From positions 1-31,428 of the IMG/VR virus record IMGVR_UViG_3300031227_000253: a stretch of 31,428 nt of DNA. One strand, written 5' to 3'. Within the stretch, counting starts at the first letter, position 1. Each line of letters begins with the position of its first letter. The notes under the pieces were generated by a model. The model made no database searches, was not told the DNA's origin, and saw only the letters and a list, made by a program, of their open reading frames with translations. This stretch comes from a virus. Shown piece after piece: positions 22,959-28,569 of this stretch. The position numbers were made by a program, and so were the translations under genes.

Positions 22959-23362
22959 TCTTCATCCTCCAGTTTTTTTAATACCTGCTCCAGCCCAATT
23001 CTGATTCCCCATCTATCTATTGTGGCAGTGCTGTTTTTTTGGTACTTCAGTAATATCCACTTTTCCTTACCTATACGTTCTTCAAACCACGCATCCTTTT
23101 CGGTAGTATGCGAGTCAAAGTAAAAATGACAATGTGTGCAGCCCGCCGCGCCGTTGTCCAGAATCCAGCGGGTATGATGGTTACTTCGGGTGAAACAGTG
23201 CATGGCAGCCAAGCCCCGGCGGTAGCCTTCAGGAAAGTATTTATGACATCGCTGGCAGGTCCAGCCGTCCCGGGTCTTTACCGCAACCGCCCACAGCGCA
23301 TCGCATTTCTTTTCTATTGCTTTGCGGATTGCCTGCCTGTTTATCGTTTTTGGCTTCTTCAC
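22955..23362 (-). CDS. NinG-like HNH-type recombination nuclease
   Basis: This 135-residue protein has the NinG/Rap layout: DALWAVAVKTRDGWTCQRC, then AMHCFTRSNHHTRWILDNG and GCTHCHFYFDSHTTEKDAWF. The two C-x-x-C pairs bind zinc, and the H-x-x-S-R-S...W..DN..C...CH motif is the nuclease centre. Lambda NinG (Rap) resolves or nicks recombination intermediates. It starts with GTG behind GGAGGAG. It probably acts with the early replication/recombination genes upstream. Confidence 0.82.
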   Translation of the reverse strand: MKKPKTINRQAIRKAIEKKCDALWAVAVKTRDGWTCQRCHKYFPEGYRRGLAAMHCFTRSNHHTRWILDNGAAGCTHCHFYFDSHTTEKDAWFEERIGKEKWILLKYQKNSTATIDRWGIRIGLEQVLKKLEDEE

Positions 23363-23365
23363 AGC

Positions 23366-23647
23366 TCACTCCTCCGATATTGACACATCAAACCCATGCG
23401 AAAAGAAGTCCCCAAGACCACCTGAATCAACACATAGTTTATGCGGGTATTCTGGATGTTTTAAAATAATTTGTGTGTCTTCTATACTTGCGCAATCTTC
23501 ATCCCTTATGCCTACCTTTTCCATAAACCAGTTCATCGCTTCAACATTATCCATTTCCATTTCTGGCGCATAATCTTGAGCCGTCCACTGCCCCTCTCCT
23601 TCCTCAAAAATATCCACTATACTTTCGGGCATATTATATTCACTCAT
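23366..23647 (-). CDS. 93-residue acidic hypothetical protein
   Basis: This protein is strongly acidic, with runs such as IVDIFEEGEG and YAPEMEMDNVEAMNWFMEK, and no cysteine pattern or membrane segment. Charge and size resemble DNA-mimic inhibitors, but nothing else supports that role. It has an AAGGAG site and lies four bases upstream of the NinG-like gene. Confidence 0.58.
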   Translation of the reverse strand: MSEYNMPESIVDIFEEGEGQWTAQDYAPEMEMDNVEAMNWFMEKVGIRDEDCASIEDTQIILKHPEYPHKLCVDSGGLGDFFSHGFDVSISEE

Positions 23648-23650
23648 AGC

Positions 23651-23812
23651 TCACTCCTTGCTTAATGGGTTATCCTGCCAATCTTTTTGTTTTTTATCTC
23701 TCTCTTTATCGTTAGGCCAGCGACAACTCCAATAATGAGTACACTCCTGATGGACAACCTGATGTTTTGAGCAGAACAGCTTATGTTTTCTATCTTTCAA
23801 TCTCTTGTCCAT
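23651..23812 (-). CDS. 53-residue Cys/His microprotein
   Basis: The frame begins at the ATG at 23812 after GGGGGGAG. It contains FCSKHQVVHQECTHYWSC, with two cysteine/histidine pairs that could bind one zinc, and then a lysine-rich polar tail. It abuts the next gene by a few bases. Function is unknown. Confidence 0.6.
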   Translation of the reverse strand: MDKRLKDRKHKLFCSKHQVVHQECTHYWSCRWPNDKERDKKQKDWQDNPLSKE

Positions 23813-23825
23813 CACTCCCCCCTCA

Positions 23826-23847
23826 CTTTAGAGTTGCGAGTACGTTA
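23826..23847 (-). repeat. Diverged third copy of the amidase 3' end
   Basis: This 22-base segment matches the end of the amidase gene at 17 of 22 positions. In the amidase frame it would read NVLATLK, compared with NVLAGLK. It follows the 59-residue gene and is not used as coding sequence there. Confidence 0.6.
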
Positions 23848-24024
23848 CCAATTCCTATCCCGCAAAGGTATTCTTTTTAATTTATTCTTTTGCTTAATAA
23901 ATGCCTTTTGAATTACTTGATAGCCGGATGGCCCCGCCGCTTTCATTGCCTTAACAACCTCTATCCGCAAACTATCAAATTCCGGCATTGTTTTGCACTC
24001 TTTAATTTTCTCCATAATACCCAT
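23845..24024 (-). CDS. 59-residue hypothetical protein
   Basis: A strong GGGGAGG site precedes the ATG at 24024. The protein begins MGIMEKIKECKTMPEFDSLR and has a helical, basic second half (VIQKAFIKQKNKLKRIPLRDR). Its stop lies in the diverged copy of the amidase end, so the gene sits between two lysin remnants. No family is recognised. Confidence 0.62.
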   Translation of the reverse strand: MGIMEKIKECKTMPEFDSLRIEVVKAMKAAGPSGYQVIQKAFIKQKNKLKRIPLRDRNW

Positions 24025-24039
24025 ACCTTACCTCCCCGT

Positions 24040-24061
24040 TTTTAGCCCTGCCAGTACGTTA
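24040..24061 (-). repeat. Copy of the amidase 3' end (22 bases, identical)
   Basis: This copy is identical over 22 bases to 25024-25045, the last codons of the amidase gene. Here it lies just downstream of the short amidase-like N-terminal gene rather than inside a reading frame. Confidence 0.85.
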
Positions 24062-24062
24062 C

Positions 24063-24281
24063 CTATGGCCGGAAGAACGTATGTCTTCCCACCTTAGCCA
24101 CAACACTCATTTTGTACTTTTCTACCCACTTGCCAGCAAGCAACTCCCCAACCCGTACACCAATATTAAAAACTAAAATTATAAGAGCGATTAAAATGGA
24201 TATGCAGAGGCAGATTTGTTTAATAGTTAGTTCTATTGGCAGCCGTTGGTGTGTTAGCACCATTTTACAATCTTCATTCAT
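24063..24281 (-). CDS. Membrane-anchor remnant of a second amidase gene, or small holin-like protein
   Basis: This 72-residue protein shares ICLCISILIALIILVFNIGV with the amidase's membrane segment. At the DNA level, 24156-24209 matches 25429-25482 at 52 of 54 positions. The catalytic domain is absent; after the helix comes an unrelated basic tail (WVEKYKMSVVAKVGRHTFFRP). The 3' end of the amidase gene follows immediately. So it is an internally deleted second copy that still has a start with GGTGA and an open frame. It could be an antiholin/pinholin-like product or a decaying gene. Confidence 0.6.
   Translation of the reverse strand: MNEDCKMVLTHQRLPIELTIKQICLCISILIALIILVFNIGVRVGELLAGKWVEKYKMSVVAKVGRHTFFRP
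24156..24209 (-). repeat. Near-identical copy of the amidase transmembrane segment
   Basis: This 54-base block is identical to 25429-25482 except at two positions. It encodes the hydrophobic helix shared by the amidase and the short gene at 24063-24281. Conservation at the DNA level indicates a recent duplication. Confidence 0.85.
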
Positions 24282-24352
24282 CACTCACCTCTTACGCCCC
24301 ATTTTTGAAGTCTTAACGTGTTATTGTGGCGTTATGCTTCATATTTGATGTT

Positions 24353-25024
24353 TTAGAGTTGCCAAAACTTCGTTTGTTTATCTTCTTCTGCGAACCGGCG
24401 GTCTAAATCAAAGACGGTTGTGCCATCGCTTCTGAATGTTGAGTCTGTTGCTGATTGCATTTCGAGTAATCTTTTCCACAAATCAGGGAAATATTTACGC
24501 AGGTTTCTTAACTCTTTTAAGTTTTGAAAGGGGCAACACCAACAAGACACCCTATCGAAATAATTGTATAGCCCACCCCAATCAAAGCCCTTTCTGTAGC
24601 AATACTCTAAGCAATCTTCTTCGTGCCAGCCCCATTCTATGAGGGGAAACACTTTGCCATCCGCAACCTTGTTTTCCGTTCTTTTCAATTCGTCTGCCGA
24701 GTACCCAATATAGACTAAAGAGTCTTTTGGTAATCCCCTTTTTAATCCATCCCTTTTTCCCCCCGTACACCAGTTACCCTTAAAGCGAGGAAAGCCATAT
24801 CCTATCCGAGTAAACAACCCATCAAATGAAGTCACTGGCTCAATCTTGGTTAATGGCAAAGGCAATATCTCTCGCACTTTACCAATGTGTTCTTTCATCT
24901 GTGGAAACTCCCAAGAACCACAGTCAAAATATCTCACCTCATCAATCGGCATTTTAAGCTCTATCATTCGTAAGAGCATAGCCGTTGAGTCTTTGCCACC
25001 CGAAAAAGATACTATGTGTTTCAT
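24353..25024 (-). CDS. PAPS reductase / ATP pyrophosphatase superfamily protein
   Basis: This 223-residue protein has the PP-loop SFSGGKDST (6-14), VRYFDCGSWEFPQM, WCTGGKRDG and YIGYSADE, typical of the phosphoadenosine phosphosulfate reductase-like family common in phages. A late Cys cluster (SCWCCPF) resembles members that bind metal. Known relatives adenylate a substrate for sulfur or base-modification chemistry, including DndC and some nucleotide-modifying enzymes; the substrate here is unknown. It is ATGA-coupled to the amidase gene and sits between the amidase and its partial copy. Confidence 0.85.
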   Translation of the reverse strand: MKHIVSFSGGKDSTAMLLRMIELKMPIDEVRYFDCGSWEFPQMKEHIGKVREILPLPLTKIEPVTSFDGLFTRIGYGFPRFKGNWCTGGKRDGLKRGLPKDSLVYIGYSADELKRTENKVADGKVFPLIEWGWHEEDCLEYCYRKGFDWGGLYNYFDRVSCWCCPFQNLKELRNLRKYFPDLWKRLLEMQSATDSTFRSDGTTVFDLDRRFAEEDKQTKFWQL

Positions 25025-25536
25025 TTTAGCCCTGCCAGTACGTTATTAGTATTTAACCACACCTGTATTTCTTCGACATTTAATCCTTGACCTGGACATT
25101 CCTCGTGGTGGCGTTCTACTTTTTTTACGCCAAGTTCAATTAGTAGTTTCTTTAGTGAAGTAATCTGTAAGTCTGTGAATTTGGAATATCCAGTAAGGGC
25201 AATTCCTACATAATTATTTCTTCCTTTGGCGTGTGCGCCTTTTATGTTTAAAGGTCTGCCGTCCTCAACGTCGCCATTTTTGCGGATAAGTTTATGGTAA
25301 CCCACATCATCCCATCCATTTTCTTCAACGTGGATTTTGCGTATTCTTTCCACCGACCAATCGGGCGAGGCGGTGTGGTGGAGTACTGCTTTTGTGGTGT
25401 CTACCTCTGCGTGGGCTTCTCCGACAAATACACCAATATTAAAAACTAAAAGTATCAGAGCGATTAAAATGGATATGCAGAGGAGTATTCCTTTTGGGTA
25501 GATTTCCAAGTTATATTTTTCGTGGGCTGTTAGCAT
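25021..25536 (-). CDS. Membrane-anchored N-acetylmuramoyl-L-alanine amidase (endolysin)
   Basis: This 171-residue protein starts at the ATG at 25536, which overlaps the upstream stop. Residues 16-38 form a hydrophobic helix (ILLCISILIALILLVFNIGV), followed by GEAHA and E44, either a signal-peptidase site or a signal-anchor-release type export. The Amidase_2 domain follows, with HHTASPDWS (H53), VGYHKLIRKNGDVEDGR, and the late HHEECPG (zinc His and Cys). It cleaves the N-acetylmuramoyl-alanine bond at lysis. Self-exporting endolysins need only a pinholin. Two partial copies lie downstream. Confidence 0.9.
   Translation of the reverse strand: MLTAHEKYNLEIYPKGILLCISILIALILLVFNIGVFVGEAHAEVDTTKAVLHHTASPDWSVERIRKIHVEENGWDDVGYHKLIRKNGDVEDGRPLNIKGAHAKGRNNYVGIALTGYSKFTDLQITSLKKLLIELGVKKVERHHEECPGQGLNVEEIQVWLNTNNVLAGLK
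25024..25045 (-). repeat. Amidase 3' end, parent copy of the 22-base repeat
   Basis: This is the last coding segment of the amidase gene (N-V-L-A-G-L-K and the first base of its stop). It is identical to 24040-24061 and similar to 23826-23847. Confidence 0.85.
25429..25482 (-). repeat. Amidase transmembrane-segment block, parent copy
   Basis: This 54-base block lies within the amidase gene and is repeated at 24156-24209 with two differences. It encodes the membrane helix. Confidence 0.85.
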
Positions 25537-25703
25537 TTGGTCGCCTCGCGGCCCTTGAAAATCGTGCGGCATTGTTTGCAGTTGCCTCTCCACCATTTCG
25601 GGAGAAAATACACCGTCGCCCATATACTAACCATTCGCCCGCATAGTGTTTTTACCTTTATGGTTCTACCTGAGCAAGATTTATAGCAATGGCTTTTATT
25701 CAT
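25530..25703 (-). CDS. 57-residue Cys-rich zinc-ribbon microprotein
   Basis: This frame starts at 25703 by ATGA overlap and ends at 25530, overlapping the amidase start by seven bases. Cysteines at about 6, 10, 21, 42, 45 and 57 (HCYKSC, TLC, NCKQC) fit a zinc ribbon. The tight overlaps and GAGAGGTGAGAG ribosome site support it. It also decides the amidase start: the longer upstream amidase frame would overlap this gene completely and lacks a ribosome site. Confidence 0.66.
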   Translation of the reverse strand: MNKSHCYKSCSGRTIKVKTLCGRMVSIWATVYFLPKWWRGNCKQCRTIFKGREATKC

Positions 25704-26005
25704 CTCTCACCTCTCTTCATTAGCTCCCCGATGTGGTCGGAGAGTTCTTGTGTTAGCTCTTCCGCCTCTTCTATCTGGCAACTCCATAAATGTTCTACCA
25801 GAAAAGATTTTGTCTTATCCTTATCCAACTCCACCGGCACGTCGAGGGCTTTGTTGTATTCGTCTATTGTTTCGTTGCGTCCGGCCACCTCTTGTTCCTT
25901 CAGTATTCCCGTTATAGTTGTAGCACTGCCTCTTATAAGTTCTATCTTCTCCGGCAACTCGATGCCGAGGTTCTTTAGCAGGTCGTGTGCGGTTGTTTTA
26001 CTCAT
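25700..26005 (-). CDS. 101-residue hypothetical protein
   Basis: This acidic, helical protein begins SKTTAHDLLKNLGIELPEK. Its coiled second half ends in EAEELTQELSDHIGEL. No cysteines are patterned and there is no membrane segment. It is ATGA-coupled to the zinc microprotein and overlaps the next upstream gene by four bases. Function is unknown. Confidence 0.6.
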   Translation of the reverse strand: MSKTTAHDLLKNLGIELPEKIELIRGSATTITGILKEQEVAGRNETIDEYNKALDVPVELDKDKTKSFLVEHLWSCQIEEAEELTQELSDHIGELMKRGER

Positions 26006-26214
26006 CTCTCCCCCTTGCCTGTGGCGTGGTGTTGTCCTGTATAATTACTCATAATAGTGCCCATTACAGGCTTTGCAATTTGCCATTCTTTGTCAACCTT
26101 TATTGCAATTTGTTCCTTCCCTTTAACCATAATGGCTTTAGCATATACACCTCGGCTATGAACAAACCCTAAATTCTCAGTTACTTTATATTTCTTCCCA
26201 TCAATGGTTATCAT
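26002..26214 (-). CDS. 70-residue hypothetical protein
   Basis: From the ATG at 26214 (TGATG overlap, GGGGGAG) the protein is beta-rich (MITIDGKKYKVTENLGF, then YAKAIMVKGKEQIAIKV). That is compatible with a small SH3-like or beta-barrel fold. The C-terminus is basic and polar. No family is recognised. Confidence 0.6.
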   Translation of the reverse strand: MITIDGKKYKVTENLGFVHSRGVYAKAIMVKGKEQIAIKVDKEWQIAKPVMGTIMSNYTGQHHATGKGER

Positions 26215-26567
26215 CACTCCCCCTTTAGTGCGGTGGTGGCGACGCTTTCTTCAAGTCGTATAGCTTTATTGTATAATATGGTTGCATTAACGCAATTATC
26301 ACACTCATCTATAGTTGCTATTTCACACCCACATTGCCTTGCTTGATAATTTGCATCCAACGCCTCTTCCAATTTTATATTCTGCCTGATGTGGGTTCTG
26401 ATGTCCTCTTGGAGGTCTTTTATGCGGGCTTGGTCGGATTGGTTTTTCTCTTTCAACCGCATAATTTCTCTTCTCGCCGCCCACTCTAATTCTGATTTTG
26501 GAAAATTACTGTTTAGTAATCGCTCAATCACTTCCTTGTGTGGAGTCGCTTGTTTTGCACTATTCAT
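26214..26567 (-). CDS. 117-residue coiled-coil protein with a Cys cluster
   Basis: Residues about 30-70 form a charged coiled coil (RREIMRLKEKNQSDQARIKD). A CGCEIATIDECDNC segment near 79-92 may bind metal, and a short helix ends the protein. Such small coiled-coil proteins are common in early phage operons. It overlaps the upstream zinc microprotein by ATGA. Confidence 0.62.
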   Translation of the reverse strand: MNSAKQATPHKEVIERLLNSNFPKSELEWAARREIMRLKEKNQSDQARIKDLQEDIRTHIRQNIKLEEALDANYQARQCGCEIATIDECDNCVNATILYNKAIRLEESVATTALKGE

Positions 26568-26716
26568 AGCCCCATCTCCTTATCTCTTTTTCTGTTTGCC
26601 TCTTCGTCTTTGGCGGCTTCAAGTTCTCCGTATGTAGGACAGGTACATTCACCCGCCAGTTCGTCACATTTCTTGCAGTATAAGTAGCCATCTGACGCTT
26701 GGTAGAAGTTACTCAT
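26564..26716 (-). CDS. 50-residue zinc-ribbon microprotein
   Basis: The ATG at 26716 has an AAGGAGG site. The protein contains YCKKCDELAGECTCP, a C-x-x-C plus C-x-C pair, then a charged helix (EAAKDEEANRKRDKEMG). It overlaps the next start by ATGA. One of several short Cys-rich proteins in the early region; function is unknown. Confidence 0.66.
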   Translation of the reverse strand: MSNFYQASDGYLYCKKCDELAGECTCPTYGELEAAKDEEANRKRDKEMGL

Positions 26717-26727
26717 ACCTCGCCTCC

Positions 26728-27492
26728 TTAGTTATTAAGTCTATATCCACTTTCTTTTTTTCGTTGTCCGGATGTGCAGGCGCAAAATACTTCGTAGCCC
26801 CGAACATTACTATAAAAGCCTCTTCCTTTGCAGGTCCCGCACACTTCTTTCTCCGGCTCTACATAATCCACCCAATCAATCCAATTATTAAACCAGGTTG
26901 ATCCGTCTTGTGGTTTTTTCCAATCATTAAGGGAAAGATGATGTTTATAGCGTTTTAGAGCTTCTTGTATCTTTTTATAATCTTCTTCACTCTTAACGGA
27001 CTTTCCAAACTTTTCCTGTGCTTTAGTCTTTCCTATCTTATTAGGATACTCTTTCCATATATTACTAAAATAAGATATAGAAGTAGATATAGATATAGAA
27101 GGAGAGGATTCCGCACCTTGCGTAGTAACTACATTAAGTAACTCGTCTTGTTTTTTATTTCTATAGTACCGTTGTCTTTGGTATTCAGATTGATAAATTT
27201 TCCACTTACAAATTACTATTTTACCGTTATCATCTACGGTAATTTTTCCATACTTAATCATTTTCTTCGTAGCTTTTTTAATAAGTTCCGGCGAAGTTTT
27301 TAAAAGGTCGGCGATCTGTTCGTTTGAATATCCCATTTGTTCTGTAGCGCAAATTATTCCAGGATAAGCGCTATCTCCGGCGAGTAGTAAAAAGCCAAAC
27401 CAGATAAATCTTTCAGCTTCATCAAGTTCAGTAAAACAAGTACCTCTTAATACTTGGTCAACGTAAAGTTTTATCCACGCTCTGCGGATCAT
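26728..27492 (-). CDS. Phage replication initiator / replisome organiser
   Basis: This 254-residue protein has an N-terminal winged-helix domain typical of phage replication-organiser proteins (WIKLYVDQVLRGTCFTELDE...ICATEQMGYSNEQIADLLK). A low-complexity SSPSISISTSIS linker follows, then a DnaD-like helical part (WKEYPNKIGKTKAQEKF). It ends with a small zinc motif (CGTCKGRG...FCAC). Such proteins bind the origin and recruit helicase. The AT-rich linker DNA could be the origin, as in lambda O. The gene starts directly after the structured leader and terminator at 27492-27611. Confidence 0.82.
   Translation of the reverse strand: MIRRAWIKLYVDQVLRGTCFTELDEAERFIWFGFLLLAGDSAYPGIICATEQMGYSNEQIADLLKTSPELIKKATKKMIKYGKITVDDNGKIVICKWKIYQSEYQRQRYYRNKKQDELLNVVTTQGAESSPSISISTSISYFSNIWKEYPNKIGKTKAQEKFGKSVKSEEDYKKIQEALKRYKHHLSLNDWKKPQDGSTWFNNWIDWVDYVEPEKEVCGTCKGRGFYSNVRGYEVFCACTSGQRKKESGYRLNN
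27073..27102. repeat. AT-rich TATAGA-type tandem tract inside the initiator gene
   Basis: The plus strand shows repeated AGATATAG-like units (about 30 bases), encoding the S-I-S-I linker on the minus strand. Short AT-rich repeats inside initiator genes often mark phage origins. An origin is an inference from position only. Confidence 0.4.
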
Positions 27493-27501
27493 AGTTCCCC
27501 C

Positions 27502-27574
27502 AAAAAAAATAAGCGGTGTACCGTTTCCCGCGAGGGAGACAAACCGATTAGGGTTGGTCTACGATACACCGCTT
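27502..27574 (-). terminator. Intrinsic terminator in the initiator leader
   Basis: A perfect 10-base-pair stem (AAGCGGTGTA at 27565-27574, TACACCGCTT at 27511-27520) closes a 44-base loop that itself folds into two small hairpins. Eight Ts follow (27502-27509). It stops transcription about 10 bases before the initiator start codon unless bypassed. Confidence 0.72.
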
Positions 27575-27609
27575 TGATTATCCTTTTAGGCATCAGCTTG
27601 CTCCCTCGC
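27511..27609 (-). ncRNA. Structured leader RNA with alternative or pseudoknotted pairing
   Basis: The RNA from the promoter at 27619-27648 starts with GCGAGGGAG (27601-27609). It pairs perfectly with CTCCCTCGC (27530-27538), which lies inside the loop of the terminator stem. The two pairings interlock (a-b-a'-b'), so they either form a pseudoknot or exclude each other. Inner hairpins include AGACCAACC/GGTTTGTCT with one mismatch, and TCCC-TCGC-GGGA. This could be an attenuator or riboswitch for the initiator gene, or a roughly 105-base small RNA. No known RNA family is recognised. Confidence 0.6.
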
Positions 27610-27618
27610 ATTTGATTA

Positions 27619-27648
27619 AGTATATCATAAGCGTTAATAGTTTGTCAA
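27619..27648 (-). promoter_or_regulatory. Sigma70-type promoter for the initiator operon / leader RNA
   Basis: Minus-strand TTGACA (27643-27648) is followed after 18 bases by TATACT (27619-27624). The -35 lies in ACTTGACAA, the same nine bases as at the late promoter near 21.25 kb. Predicted transcription begins around 27611, immediately before the leader RNA. Confidence 0.72.
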
Positions 27649-27674
27649 GTAAAATTTAAGGTTATTGTATATAT

Positions 27675-28505
27675 TCATTTTCTAAAGTTCAATACATTTT
27701 GTCTCAACCTATTCCTTGCTATTTCGCAATACTCCTCGTTAATTTCTATGCCTATGAATTTACGATTTAATTCTTTGCAAGCTACTGCCGTAGTGCCGGA
27801 TCCGAGGAAAGGGTCAAGGACAAGGTCTCCCTCATTAGTTGTTAGTTTTATACATCTTTCTACAAGCTTTATTGGTAATTCATTACAATCACGCGTTTTA
27901 TTTTTTGTATGCCTTATTCGTTCTATATCATCCCAAATATCTGATAAGCATTTTCCTTCTTCATTCCTGTATTTTTCTTTCCCGCCCCAGTCAGCTATCA
28001 ACCCCCCACAATGGCGACAATACTGGTGAGGGGATAGGTCTCCTTTCCGATTAAATGTTGTTACTTTTCCTTTTGAATACCGGAGCATTACATAGTGAAA
28101 AGGGTTTAAATTATATTGGTTGACCCAACTTTCAAATTTTACCGCTACCCAATTCTGGAAGACCATCCCCACCGGCCACGATACTTCTTCTAATTTATGT
28201 GCAGTATGGATGGCGTGTTTCGGTATTTGGTGTACCCATATCTGTCCACCTTCCGTTATTTTACACGTGATTGCTTTAAGCCAAAAGCCAGTCCACCGCC
28301 GATAGTCTTTTTCAGTCAGCTTGTCGTCAAAAGAATATCCATAGTTTTTTTGAAGATTAAAGGGTGGATCCGCAAACACCACATCTACACTATTGTTGGG
28401 CATCTTCGGTAATATCTCCAGACAATCACCGCAATAGATAACGCCAGCTTCTTCTTCGTGATAAGGTTCTATACCGATAGCTGATTTAATTTCTTCAAGG
28501 TTCAT
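27675..28505 (-). CDS. DNA methyltransferase, beta-class N6-adenine or N4-cytosine type
   Basis: This 276-residue enzyme has the catalytic motif DPPF (46-49) before the SAM-binding motif I LDPFLGSGTT (about 230-239), the beta-class order. An insertion has a zinc-like YCRHCGG (about 162-168). The C-terminus (FIGIEINEEYCEIARNRL) is typical. DPPF does not separate N6-adenine from N4-cytosine modification. It probably protects phage DNA from host restriction or marks the origin. A good AAAGGAG site precedes the ATG at 28505. Confidence 0.9.
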   Translation of the reverse strand: MNLEEIKSAIGIEPYHEEEAGVIYCGDCLEILPKMPNNSVDVVFADPPFNLQKNYGYSFDDKLTEKDYRRWTGFWLKAITCKITEGGQIWVHQIPKHAIHTAHKLEEVSWPVGMVFQNWVAVKFESWVNQYNLNPFHYVMLRYSKGKVTTFNRKGDLSPHQYCRHCGGLIADWGGKEKYRNEEGKCLSDIWDDIERIRHTKNKTRDCNELPIKLVERCIKLTTNEGDLVLDPFLGSGTTAVACKELNRKFIGIEINEEYCEIARNRLRQNVLNFRK

Positions 28506-28569
28506 CGAAACTCCTTTATCGCCTCAATATGCAAACACCCAAACTTCCCACAGCTACATTCGTATTCGT

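Noticed and set aside
25537-25623. Longer N-terminus for the amidase starting at 25623
   Set aside because: No ribosome site precedes it, and a short zinc-ribbon gene (25530-25703) occupies this DNA with tight overlaps at both ends.
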